Source of the DNA: Lepraria neglecta | Taxonomy: Eukaryota > Ascomycota > Lecanoromycetes > Lecanorales > Stereocaulaceae | Length of the DNA stretch: 64,000 nt | Assembly (NCBI GenBank): GCA_033220425.1 | Contig: CM065651.1 | Span: 4,588,001 to 4,652,000 of the forward strand | Direction: 5' to 3' | Part shown: in pieces, positions 32,493 through 44,900 of the stretch | Layout: each line of letters starts with the position of its first letter | Numbering within the stretch: position 1 is the first letter of the stretch | The notes under the pieces: generated by a model | What the model was told of the DNA's origin: nothing | The model's input: the letters and a program-made list of their open reading frames with translations, nothing else | Databases searched by the model: none | Position numbers and translations under genes: made by a program

Positions 32493-32620
32493 TGCGACAA
32501 CCCTAGAGCGCTATACTATATATATACAAAGTTAATAGCCTAATAGAGCTAGATGAGCCCGTTAATTCCCTGTTTACTAGGCCCCTGGAGTAGCGTTGGT
32601 CGTCGCTGTACAGCTAGTTT
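32493..32620 (+). repeat. ~130-bp direct repeat, copy 1
   Basis: From gcgacaaccctag to about tacagctagtt the sequence matches 35,800-35,924 directly, with scattered transitions. A TATA-like run (ctatactatatatatac) lies near its start. The second copy begins exactly where the Mutator-like element ends, so the pair was originally a near-tandem repeat about 160 bp apart. It could be a small terminal repeat of an unknown element. Confidence 0.65.
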
Positions 32621-32663
32621 CGAAGACCGGGAGCTCAAGGAATGACCCTGCTTTGCGATAGCC

Positions 32664-35600
32664 CGGGAAGCCCTGGGGGCGCAAAAACAGAGCGCAACGC
32701 AACTTTCGGATTTAACCGGGGGTACTTATGTTTACTAGGAGCTCTCACGAAATATGAAGTACCTATGGTTTGGAGCTCTGCATGGCATATTATCGCTCTA
32801 ACTAAGCATGCTATCGCTATTGAATACTCGTGATACATAATATCATGAGTCACACGGCTCCCACGGCTGTACTGCAGGGCCACTCCACTCCACATGCTCC
32901 TTATCTAGCTTTTAATCCACCTAGAATACAGCCTTCAGTATCCGCTCCTGCTGTAACTCCCGCTTATCTACTTGCTCCGCTGGTATTTTGAGGTTCGTTT
33001 TCGACCTCTTCTTTAGTGGAAGAGGTTATATATCCTCCAGGGTCTCCTCCAGGGTAGGCCCTCGGGGTCGCTGTCGTGATTACGATAACCCTTTAGCCTG
33101 CTCCTACGTTTTCTTCTCTTTTACCTGACGGCCTGTCCTGGTTATTATAGCCGGAGCGGAGGATAAGGGTAGCTTATTAGCTAGGAGTAGAAGGGCGGAG
33201 GATAGAGGTAGCTCCGCCGAAGAGGGTAGAGGAGTAGAGGGCGGAGGCCTATTTGTACTGCCTTTCGGGCGCCTACGAGGTTTTCGGATTTATAGTATTA
33301 GAGTAAGCTAAATACTATAAGGAGTAGCTGTTTGATATATAGAGTCCTATTGCTCCTATTACTCCTGTTACTCCTTCTATCGCTTATCCCGCTGTTAAGC
33401 TTCCTTCTCGGAGGCTTCTGCAGCTATAAGCTTTCGAGTATTAGCTTTATTATACTTCTTCTTATCTTATAGAGTATTCTACTACTATTTCTTAGTAGGG
33501 GGTAGAGCAGGCAACTCGGTCGGAATACCCTTACGATTTTTCTGGATAGCTTCATAAGTACTCGTTATATTAACTTGAAAGGTAGCTAGCTAATTAGCTA
33601 GCTAATCGGCTTACTATCGAGGTAAAGTCTTATATAATTTATCTATCTTCGCCGCCGCCTCTAAGTACTTATTCTTCCCTATTTCTCGAAATATTAAGGG
33701 GTTTTATAAGTTAGGATCCAACGTATCATTATAATATCGAGGCTACTACTCGTATAGAATAGGTATATTATCTATCTACTATCTAGGGTAGAAGAGAGAT
33801 AACGGGATAGGGAAGCCGTCGTTACAAGCTCTAAAGAGAAGGTATTTACAAGGTAGTAGATATCGGACGAGGATATCGTAATTATAAGGGCCGTATACAC
33901 GCTTATAAGTAGGAGAGCTCCGCTCCTCCACTAATTACTTTATTATAATCTACTTAGGATTAATATACTTAAGGGCCTAGATAGTAACTTTACTAATAAT
34001 AATTTAGAATATAATAAAGTTAATAGCCCTCGGCCGATTAATACGTAACCTCGCTATATCTTCTCGGATCTACTTATACTATAGCTTAAGCTCTGCTTAT
34101 ATCGATTTCACGGTATTCTCTAGTATAGCTTAAGGATTTATCACTACTTTTAATATAGGGTATATACTCTTATTACGCTGTATAGAATAAGCCCCTAGAT
34201 TTCGATAATTCTTCGTATAGTAGGTAACTACGTATTACTCTTTATAAAACTAGTACTTATAGAAGTACTCCTTCTCCCGCTTATGGAATAGCTTTAATAA
34301 AGCCTCCCGGTTCTCTTATAGAGTAATATAATCAGGTGATTAAGCCCAATCCTATACTGAATTATAGATTTATTATCTTCGCTTATATAGATAGCTTCGG
34401 CTCGATTTATTAACCCTCGTACAGATATTTCCGATAGTATACTAGTTATATAGTTATAGCTAGTAATCTAGGAGTATAAGAGGAAGCGAAGTAAGGAGGC
34501 CTTTACCCTAATCTAAGAGGTTAATATAAGGTATAGGATAATTATTGAATATCTCCTCTTTTAGTATTTTAAAGAAGAAGTTAAATACTTCTTCTAACTC
34601 CGAAGTAGCGAATAAGAAAGTAGCTAGAAATATACGATTTATATTAGTTACACCTACGGCTACAAAGAGTAATAATTTGTGAGAATTCGTATTGAATATA
34701 GTGTTGTTCTATACTATAAAATCACTATAGAAGCGCTTAGCCAGCTTCTGCTAGAATTTGTTAATAATAATGATTTACTCGAGTATCCTTTTTATAGGGG
34801 CTCCGGCTTTATTCCTAATATAAGAATAGCGCTATCTAGCTATAAAATCCTTGTTATCTAGTACGGCCAGTAGCCCGGTGATAATCTCCTCCCTAGAACG
34901 TGTGGTTGTAGGAATAAGGTTATAGTACTTCTTCTTCTTTAAAGTTAATACCTCGTCTAGCTCCTTCGGAGTATAGTAGAGCACACACTGTAACTACTTA
35001 TATATCAATCCGCTTATCCTATTAGTCCTTGTAAGCAGGATAGCTTTCGCGTACTCCGGCTGGCGTTGTATATAGAGCTTATAGTCGAGAGGATTGGGAT
35101 TCAAATCATATATGTAATTCTGACAGCCTACTCCTAGTATCCATATTTTTTCTTACCTACCTCGCTAGAGCGATCTAAAGCTGATATAGGCGTGCCAGGT
35201 ACACCCTTTTGCTTTGATTATGGTTAACTCTTGCCTATAGATAGTACCGTGCTCGGGGTCTTCCTCCCCTATATACTCTAGAAGCTTCCTCCAATTCTTC
35301 GTCTCTTTAGAATAGTAGATATATTTATAGTTCTTCCTCTCTCTTCTACAGGAGCCAGTAATAATAGCGAAGCCCTAACTAAAGGCGTAGTCTTATAGCC
35401 GGGTCTACGCATCGTCCGGGGTATTAAAGACTTCATTCTTTTAAGGAGGAAGGAGGTGTACTAGAGCGAGGCGGTTTATAGCCTTCTAGAGGATAGAGTA
35501 GAGGTCTAGCTCGAGCTGAGGGTGTAGTATCTATATATCAGCCATATTAAATAGCTAGTAGAGTAGGAATTATAGGAGGAGTAGCGTAATAGGTTATAAG

Positions 35601-35799
35601 AAGTATTATAGGTAGCTATAAGCGAATAGCTCTAAGGAGAAAGAAAAAAGCGGTATAGGATAATATTCGAATTAGATTAGTACTTTATTTTTGGTGGGAG
35701 CTCGTAATAAATATAAGTACTTTACTAATATAGCTATATAACTCCGGTTAAACCCGAAAGTTGCGTTGCGCTCACTATTTGCGCCCCTAGGGTTTCCCG
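32664..35799 (-). mobile_element. Mutator-like DNA transposon, decayed (MULE-1)
   Basis: Terminal inverted repeats of about 58 bp (left begins CGGGAAGCCCTGGGGGCGCA; right is its near reverse complement) are bounded by a perfect 9-bp target duplication GCGATAGCC (32,655-32,663 and 35,800-35,808). Nine bases is the Mutator hallmark. On the minus strand near 34,700 the block NTNSHKLLLFVAVGVTNINR followed by a SELEEVFNFFFKILKEE segment fits the MULE transposase core (PF10551-like). The transposase would run from about 35,550 down to about 33,500 and contains many stops, several in Trp or Gln codons as expected from RIP. Length 3.1 kb is normal. It is inserted in the second copy of the 130-bp direct repeat. 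Confidence 0.8.
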
Positions 35800-35924
35800 G
35801 CGATAGCCCCCTAACGCTATAATATATATACAAAGCTTATGGCCTTATAGAGCTAGATAGGCGCTTTAATTCCCCGTTTACTAGGCCCCCGGAGCAGCGT
35901 TGATTGTTACTGTATAGCTGGTTT
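35800..35924 (+). repeat. ~130-bp direct repeat, copy 2
   Basis: This is the second copy of the repeat at 32,493-32,620 (shared tactaggccc, gagcagcgttg and tagctggtt segments). Its first nine bases are the right target duplication of MULE-1. Confidence 0.65.
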
Positions 35925-37261
35925 TCCAAAATTTTAACCCATTTCGCCCAAGTCCTCTGCGGACAGGCCCCCTCGCTTAATTCTAGCAGTCCCCCTTTAA
36001 ACCGTATTTGGTATAGTAGCTGAAGCTATCCAGCTAAGCGAGCTGGAGGTGTGGCGATCGCGTATATAGAACTTTGAATATGCTCTATACTTAGCAATTA
36101 CTCGTCTCTAGTACTCTGCCAGTAGCCATATAATGGCGTTATTATCATTCCACTCCACCTCTTTACCTAATAGGAAGCGATATGCTCTTGCTCTTATTCC
36201 TAACCTCTATAAGTCGCCGCTACAGGATCGTAAGATTATTAGTAGTCGGAATACCGGCATACTTCGGGTTCAGGACTAGGCTTTTATATAGGGATTCTTA
36301 GTAGTAGTATCTTATAAGAATAAGCTTTCTAGCTCGTATAAACGTTAGTAGGTAGACTTATCTTACTATTAGTATAAGAAGAAGATAAGGAATACAAGAA
36401 AGCTTAATAAAGAGATACGTCAACGTTATTTAACGAAGGTTTAGTAGCTGGCTTGCCCGTATCTAATTAAGGTCAAGTTCTTTATACAAGAAGACTATTA
36501 GAAGCTAAAGGTTTTAAACGTTTCTTATAATTATAAGCTTCTAGATAATCCTTTCGAGCTGGAGGAGTATAAATCGCGTAATCCTAACCTCGCTGCCGCT
36601 AAGCGAGAGGGTAAGACTATAAGGCTAGTAAATTAGCCTTATTCTGCTACAAAGAGGATACTAAGAATCAAGGGTCTACGCCTATCTAAAAAGTAATACT
36701 ATAATTTAGTAGTAAAAGGCTCTAAACGGACTCAGGAGGAAGAAGTCTAGTACGTACTACGGACCCTAGAGGCGAGAAATTTTCATATCCGTATAAACAA
36801 GAAGTATATAGTCAACGGCGACGTTAGATAGGCGTAGGAGATTTAGTATTTCTTTTTCTGCAATAGGGAGTAGGTCCGCCTTACAAGGAAGTTTGCCTTA
36901 GACTTCCTAGTAATTACCGATATAATATTCAATACTAACGAGTATAATCTACCTCTTTTAGTACTAGTATATATAACTAATATACTACGAAGCTTCCCGA
37001 TTATCTATATATATATTGTCTTAGAATCTATAGAGGCCTTCCTCTTTATAAACGAGTATATATAAGACCTCTTCTTTTATACTAATTACAAGGGACTACT
37101 AGTACTTCTTAGTAATTTTACCGCCGGATTAACTACGGCGATAGTATTAGAGAGGAAGGTAACTCTTTCGGAGGTAGGTATACAGGTAGCGTATAAGCTC
37201 TCAGCCCGATTAGATGATTTGGGTAGTAGCTACCTTTTGTAGCTCTATAATTAGTACGCCG
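35925..37261 (+). mobile_element. Second Mutator-like element, left part (MULE-2)
   Basis: The plus strand carries a decayed transposase. Near 36,930-37,180 the block TNEYNLPLLVLVYITNILRS and the following ESIEAFLF and FTAGLTTAIVLE segments match the MULE core. Many stops are present. At 37,261 the element is cut by Gypsy-A (target duplication CGCCG), and its coding part resumes at 50,850. I could not find its left inverted repeat; the start given is where the 130-bp repeat ends. Confidence 0.6.
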
Positions 37262-37635
37262 TATTAGAACCGGTAGTTCTAATAGGACTGTCCTGAAGGA
37301 TATAGTACTATAGACAGGACTAGCAACCGAAGCGATGAGCGCAACGAGCGCCGCGCGCTCATAACGCTCATGGGATGCTTGGCGGGATTTCCTATTACTA
37401 TATATATAAGTACTTACTTACTACTTAGAGCATCGTGCTCAACTTCTGTTTATATCTAGTACTTACTATATACGATAGATCTCTTAGGCTAGGCACTAAA
37501 TATATATTATCTGATTATATACTAGACCCGCTTAGTATCTATTGAAGCCTGCTTTATACTCTTGTTAGCTATACCTCCATCCCTATTAAGAATCAATCTA
37601 TACTACGACTACTACACGTAATATAGTTCGTAATA
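37262..37635 (+). repeat. 5' LTR of Gypsy-A
   Basis: 374 bp, matching 50,434-50,849 throughout except for about 42 bp that are extra in the 3' copy, a local repeat of a gcgctcataacg-type segment. Near its start are two short palindromes, one around accggt and one around caggactgtcctg. The inner ~230 bp is homologous to the LTR of Gypsy-A' in reverse orientation. Confidence 0.9.
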
Positions 37636-40600
37636 CTTTGAGTACCCTTAAGGATAATTACTGCACTAAGAGACCCTAGGGTACCTACCCTAAGCTCCTC
37701 AGGAGGGAGTAGATAATAACGACGCCTAACGATTGACGAAGGACTTAGCAGATATATTAAGATAGCCTAGCCCGACTTATACTATAGAGAAAGGGACAAG
37801 CTCGAGGGATAGCTATCCTAGGTATTATTGTATCTAAAGTTCTAAGGGGACTTAATACCTATTTAACGATATCCGACCTTCGTAATTATATACTTACGTA
37901 GAAGAGCCTAAAAATGGGTTAATCTATTCTTAAAGAAATATATAGAAGACGACGACGAGGACGGCGAAATCAAGTTATAGATAGAAAGTATAGCTATATT
38001 TAGACTTGAAATCTATTATATATTCGGTCCGTTAAACAAAATTAATATAGTAATATAAACTATTTAGTACTTGACTTAAAAGAAGTCTATATTAGAATAC
38101 TTAACTTAATTCTAATAGTATATAGTAAAGACTAATTAGGATGATAACGTATTAATAACTATATATCGAAGAGGTCTTAAGGATAATATTAAAGATAAGC
38201 TTATAAGGTTAGGGATTATTATTAATACCCTTAATAAGTTAATCGAAGAAGTAATCGAAATTAATAATAAGTTATTTAAAAGAACTATAGAGAAAAGGTA
38301 CAACGGGGGAGTTAGTGAGATAGAACGCTTAAGCTTTTTTACTAAATCGAAGAGCTATTATCTAGGATATAAAGGAGAACGCGACCCTTATAGATATATA
38401 CCTATAGAACTAGACTTTACGGAAAAGAAGGGAAAGTAAGCCTTTAGAGGGCCTATAAGGGGCAAGAAGTAGTAAGGGGGTAAGAAAATACTAAAGTATT
38501 ATAGCTATAGTAAATCGGGCTACTTCGCTAGAGACTGCAAGTCGAAAAATATAGTATATTAACCGTAGCTAAACGTACTAGAAAGAGTATATACCTAGGA
38601 TAATATAGACGATACGCCTAAGGAGGACCTACTAATATAGGATAAAGTTGAAGAAGACGTCGACTTCTAGTATAATAGGATGACGCAAGAATAATATAAC
38701 TATAAATCCGAAGACGAGGACGAACTTATAGAGGACGTTAACTTATAAACCAAAGAAGACTTAGATATTAGAGACGGTAGTAGTACTTATAGAAAATCTA
38801 AGTAGGATTAGGAAAGCGAAGGAATAGATCTAGAGTAGGAAGAATCCCTTAGTATATTAGAAGCTAAGTAGGAAGATATACGACTACTAAGAGAATCAAT
38901 ACCTAGATCTACTGCGTCTAAGGCGAAAGAAGACTCTAAGGAATTATAATAAGGTAATAAAAAACCGGATTATTGACAAGATCGAAACTATCGAAGATAT
39001 AAAGAGTTACTATAGGAAGAATGCGCTACGCTTTACTATATATAGTATAGTACGCTAAGAAGTTACAGAAAAGGACCGGTAAAAAAGGCCCTTTATAGAT
39101 AAGACTTCTACTATAACTAGAAAAAGAATGGATATCTATAGTATCTAGCGACGAAAAGACTTTACTAGTTCTTCCTAGGAAACGATATAGATTAGTTAGA
39201 ACGCGTCAAGAAAGAAATAATATACTACCCGTATACAGAAAAATGCTACCTAAAGGAATAGTACGCCTGTCTATATAATAACTATACGGAATATATAGAG
39301 GCAAAATCCAAAGTAGGATTCCTACTCCCAACGTATAAGTAGATAGAATCTACGTTAGGATTTCTACAGGGAAAAGAGTAATCCCTTATAGCAGGGGTAG
39401 CTATAAAGAGATTAATATATTAACCCCTAAATAGTATCTATATTCCGCGTAATACGATATATATATGAAAACACCGATAGTTATTAATAGATAGCGGACC
39501 GTTGCGATAATAGACTCTAGAGCTACTAGAAACTTCATTTCACGAGACTTGGTATAATTAATAGGATTACCAACTCGAAAGAAGCTATATTAGTATAACC
39601 TCTAGATAGCTAACGGGTTAATACTATTAATAGGAAAGGTAGATAAAGAGATACTTTCGTTACCTATTATAATCTAGTACTACTATAAAGAGATTACCTT
39701 TAACGTTATTAGGATAGCTACCTATTATATAATTTTAGGAATACCTTGGCTGAAGAAGTATAATCTAATAATCGATTAGATAAGAGGAGTACTCGAAATT
39801 AGATAATTTAGCTATATCACTAAAATCGAGCCTATATATTAACAGCGTACGATAATAGATAAGAAGTCGAACCAAAAACTAGTCGAGGTATATATTACCT
39901 TAGCTTCGTATAAGGACGGTACTAAATAGTAGTCTAACTCTATAGTTACTAGTAAAGGTTAGCGAGATAAGGAAGTAAGAGTTAAGGGAGGAACTAATAT
40001 ACCCTCTATCCCTTAAGAGTATAGTAAGTAAGTATACTTATTTAAGGAAGAGACGAATATAGAAGTATTACCTAGGTATTAGCTATAGGATTATGAGATT
40101 GAACTTGAACCTGGCAGATAGCCGATATTTAGACCTATCTACGTATTATTAGAAAAGGAACTTAAAGTACTTCGCGGGTATATCGACGAGAACCTCAAAA
40201 AAAGGATTTATTCAAGAATCCAAATTACTAGTAGGTTATCCTATCCTCTTTATACTAAAGAAGGACGGAAGCTTAAGACTATATATCGACTATCGAAAGT
40301 TAAACGATATTATAATCAAAAATAGATATCTATTACTAAATATAGGGGAGCTATAGGATCGGCTTAGTAAAGCAAAGATATTTACTAAACTGGATCTTAG
40401 AGGTATATATAACTTAATATAGATAAAAGAAGGCGAGGAATAGAAAACTACCTTCCGAACGAGATATAGCCACTACGAGTACCTAGTAATACCGTTTAGA
40501 CTTACTAACGCACCAGTAACCTGCTAAGTACTTATTAATAATATTATACGAGTATACTTAGATCGAACAGCGATAGCGTATCTTAATAATATACTAATTT

Positions 40601-41850
40601 ATTCTAAGAATAAGGAAGAATATATTAAGTATATATAGGATATTATTAAATATCTATTATAAGCGAAACTTCTCCTTAAACCGGAAAAGTGCGAATTTCA
40701 TCGATAAGCGGTAGAATTTCTAGGATTTATAGTTAGTATAAAAGGTATTAGTATAAGCCTAGAAAAGATTAAAGCTATCGCTAAATAGCCTATACTACAG
40801 GACATCAAAGTAGTACAAAGCTTTTTAGATTTTACTAACTTTAATAGGAAGTTTATAGAGGGCTACTCTAAGAAAGTACTACCTTTAATAGATATTATAA
40901 AGAAGGATATTAGGTTTATATAGGGAAAAGAATAATAAGAATTATTCGATATATTAAAGAAAGTATATACGGATCTACTAGTACTCTATACTTTTTAAAT
41001 AAACGAGCCAGCTCGTATTAAAACAGATATATTAGATCTTGTAATTAGAGTATACCTATATTAAATAAAAGACTAAAAGTAGTATCTAGTTACCTACTAT
41101 TCAAGGAAGATATTAGTAGTAGAACAAAACTATAATATATATAATAAGGAACTACTTACTATAGTATATATATTATAAAACTAGCAAGTATATATAGAGA
41201 GCTACTCGAACCTAACTATCTTTATAGATTATAAGAATCTTCTTAATTTTATAATAATAAAAGGGTTAAATAGAAGATAAGTCCGATAGTTAGAACTATT
41301 AGGTTAATATAAGTTCAAGATAACCTATACCCTAGGAAAAGATAATAGTCGAGTAGATACTCTTAGTAGGCGATTAGACTATATAGAAGAAAAGAACGTT
41401 ATAGAATAACTAATCCTAAAGAAAGAAGCGGACGGATCGCTAGTACCGTACCGGATATTAGTAGCGACCCTCTATATATCAGGACCTGATATAACTAATA
41501 AGATCGTAAAGGCCTATAATAACGATACATTCGCAATAAACCTACGGAAGAATTAGCAAGATTTAGTATTACTTAAATACCAGGACAAGACCTACTTGCC
41601 TGATATATATATCGAAGAAGTAATTAGGGATTACTACGATAACCCATTACAAGGTTACCTAGAGGTATCTAAGATAGTAGAACTCCTAGAACGAGGATAC
41701 GCGGCGCCGAGGCTTCGAGCGCGCGTTAAATAGTATATTAAAGAATATATCCAGTATTAGTAAAATAAGGCGGCACGATACGCAAAGTACGGACAAATAT
41801 AGTTTACTCCTATACTAGAGTTACTATAGGATAATATTATAATAGACTTT

Positions 41851-41979
41851 TGTCATGGACAAGGAGCTTTCTATACAATTAAATAATTGATTAGTTGGTT
41901 GTTCTAAGTAAAAGAAGCTTGCTTAGCTAAAAGCTACTTGCTAAGCGCCAAGCGCTTACTAAGCGCTGAATTCTTAACA
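41851..41979 (-). repeat. LTR of Gypsy-B (left copy)
   Basis: 129 bp, begins TGTCATGG and ends TTCTTAACA. It pairs with 48,763-48,891. Confidence 0.93.
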
Positions 41980-44900
41980 AATGCCGGCAATAAAAAAGAT
42001 ATCGGCGTCCTCGTCGATAACTAGCTAAATACGCTCGTTAAGAAGTAAATACTAGTTAGGAATTACCTGATAAGGAACCAGCCAACAAGAAACTTCGGGC
42101 CCTCCGAAGCCATCAATCCATGTATTTCCTTGGTTACGACTTCTTGGGCCGCTCGCGCGTCTTCGGTACCGCCGGAGAAGGTATTACCTAGGATTCCTTC
42201 GTATCGTCTTTTCGACGACGTCAATTCGGTACTAGCAGCGTCTTAGCATACCTCTTATATTCGTTAACTAACCTCTGAGTATCTCCTAGCTACTTAATAT
42301 TCAGCTATTCGTCCTACTAGGCTCTGTAACCCTTCTACTTAACCAAGTACTCTATAGCGAAACTACGTCCCTTCTTTATCGTCCTCTTATTAAGGAGCTT
42401 TTCGATTTCGTACGACTTCTAGTCGTTAGTATCTCCCTTGACGAATACTGAAGGCGGCTCCTCTAGGCGCTTTCGGCGGAAAGGATCTGTCTATAGGTTA
42501 GAATATAGCTCGAGCTGCGCTACGGTAAAAACCGGATGAATCTTCTAGTACTGAGGAACGTCAAGCCGATAAGCCAAACGCCTAACTCTTTTAAAAACCT
42601 TGAATGGGCTAACGAACTATTGTCCGTATTTTTTGCCGGTGACCTTAGTCGCTAGGATATTATATCTATAATATAGGCGGAGTAGCGCATAGTCGCCTAC
42701 CCTGAAGAACTATAGCTAGTATCTTCTATCGTAGTAGAATTTCGAGTTTATCTAGGTAAAAGCGACGGCGTCGGCAGCTTTAAGACGAGTTATTTCCTTA
42801 GGGAAGACTTCTCTATTATAGGCTCCTAGATCTAGTAGCTAATTAAGCGAAAATCTATACGCTATTTCATTCGGCGTCCTTCTAGTTAGAGCTAAGACAG
42901 CGTTATTATAGCTTACTTGGATAGCGGGGATTATAAGAGGCCAGGCATCGACGGCATCGAGAGTAGACATCCAGAATCTAATAGCAATTTCAATAGTCTG
43001 ATTAGTGCGTTCACTCGCGCCGTCTATCTATAGGTAGTAAGCTATTAAGTAGAGTAGCTTGACACCGAGCTTAGTAAACAGCGCTTTCCAAAGCTCGCTG
43101 AGAAATTTCCGATTACAGTCAGAAATAATGGCCTTAGGCAGGCCCTAGTCAATCTTTCGAAGACGTCGGAGTAGCCGTAGTACCCAATCTTCTATAGAGA
43201 AATTCGTCTTGCTAGGAATCAATATAATCTTCCGCGAGAACTTGTTAGTAACTAATATAAGTATATTATAACCTTTCGTTAATAGCGGTAAGGTAAGGAT
43301 AAAATTAATTATTAGGGTATAGAAAGGTACCGGAGGTATTATAATCGGTTGGAGCGAACTATATAGTAGATATCTTCGTATCTAAAATAGCTGGTATTAA
43401 GGGTAGTATTAAAGAAAGTCTCGGAGATGATTAGTAAGATTACGTATATACTATTGTTAAGAGATACTCTCGTAGTATTTAGTAAAGCCTAGATAACTCC
43501 CGGAATAAGCGATTTCTAGGAAGGTCTTAACGCAAGGTTTTGGAACGCAGAGACGATCTGGTAAGAAGGTATAGTTACCTATAGCGGCGTCGATCTTCTA
43601 GATAAGGCCTTGGGGATCCCGGGTAAAAGGAAGCTGAGCGGCGTCCTCGCCGGTATTCTTATTAGAATCGAGGGTATCGATTATCTTCTTCTAAGACTTG
43701 TCTATCCTATAGCCTTCGATAATTTATTAGCGTAATTCTGGACTGAGCTAGATAAGTACAGAGGTAGTATAGGCGAAGGTATCGAGCTGTCCTTCTATAG
43801 TATCTCGATCGGCGGTTATAGTAGCGTAAAGACGCGATAAAGTATCAGGTACTATATATTATTTTCCTGGCTTGTAACGGAACTCTAGGCTTCGGAAACG
43901 CTAGATATATTCTGATGCTCGGATGAGGCGAAGATTTAGCTTGGCAGTACTAGAGGTGGATATTATCGTTTATCTAGCAATCCCTAAGGCAGCACCGTGA
44001 TCCGTATAGATAATTATCTTCGGTATAGACTCGACTATATATCGAGTCTTACTAAGGACCTAAATAATTCCGGCAAGTTCGAGTTCGGTAGGCTAGTATC
44101 TAGTTTCGGCGTCTTTAAGGAGACGACTTAGAAATAGGACAGACCGAAGCTGGGAGCGCGTTAGATAGGTGTCAACTTTACTAGTAACGTGGTAAACTAT
44201 AGCGCTAAATCTAAATTCCTTACTAGTATTAAGATTAATATATAAGGGTTACTTATTATCGAAGTAGGTAAGAAACGATAGTATTAAAAGCGCCTTCTGA
44301 AGAGATCGGAAAGCCGTAATCTCAACTGAAGTCGGCTTACTAATTTGGTTCCTCTTGGCGAAATTCTGTCTCTCGTCTCCAGCTTTTGGTGATGACGCTA
44401 ATATAGCGGTTTTTCGATCTTAGAGAGGCTTTGCTATAGTAGTATAATAAGTAATATAGTTCCGGAGCCAGCCGGTTATACCTAAATAGGTCTCTAGCTA
44501 TAACAACGTCGTTAGAAACGAAAGCTTAGAAATAGCCTGGAGCTTGTCTTCGGCGGTCCAGAGACCTAAAGATTCGACCTTTTGGCCTAGTAATTAAACT
44601 GATAGATAAGCAAGGAATACCTTAGAGGGGTTTACCGAGATTCCTAAGTCTATAAAAAGCTTAAAGACTGAACGCAGATATCGAACGTAATCTGCTAAGG
44701 TTCGAGAGAAGATGACGATATCGTTAACATATACCTTAGCAAAGTTTCAGGAGCTCTGTAGCAGCCTGTCGATTTATCTCTATATATAGGCCGGTAAGTT
44801 CTTATAGCCTATTACTACGATATTGAATATTTCTTGACCTCGGTAGCTTATAACTATAAGCCGGTAACAGTTATTAGGATATACTCGCCATTAATAAAAG

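Noticed and set aside
32635-32895. 86-codon minus-strand frame at the start of the repeat block
   Set aside because: It crosses the MULE-1 inverted repeat and target duplication, so it is a chance frame.
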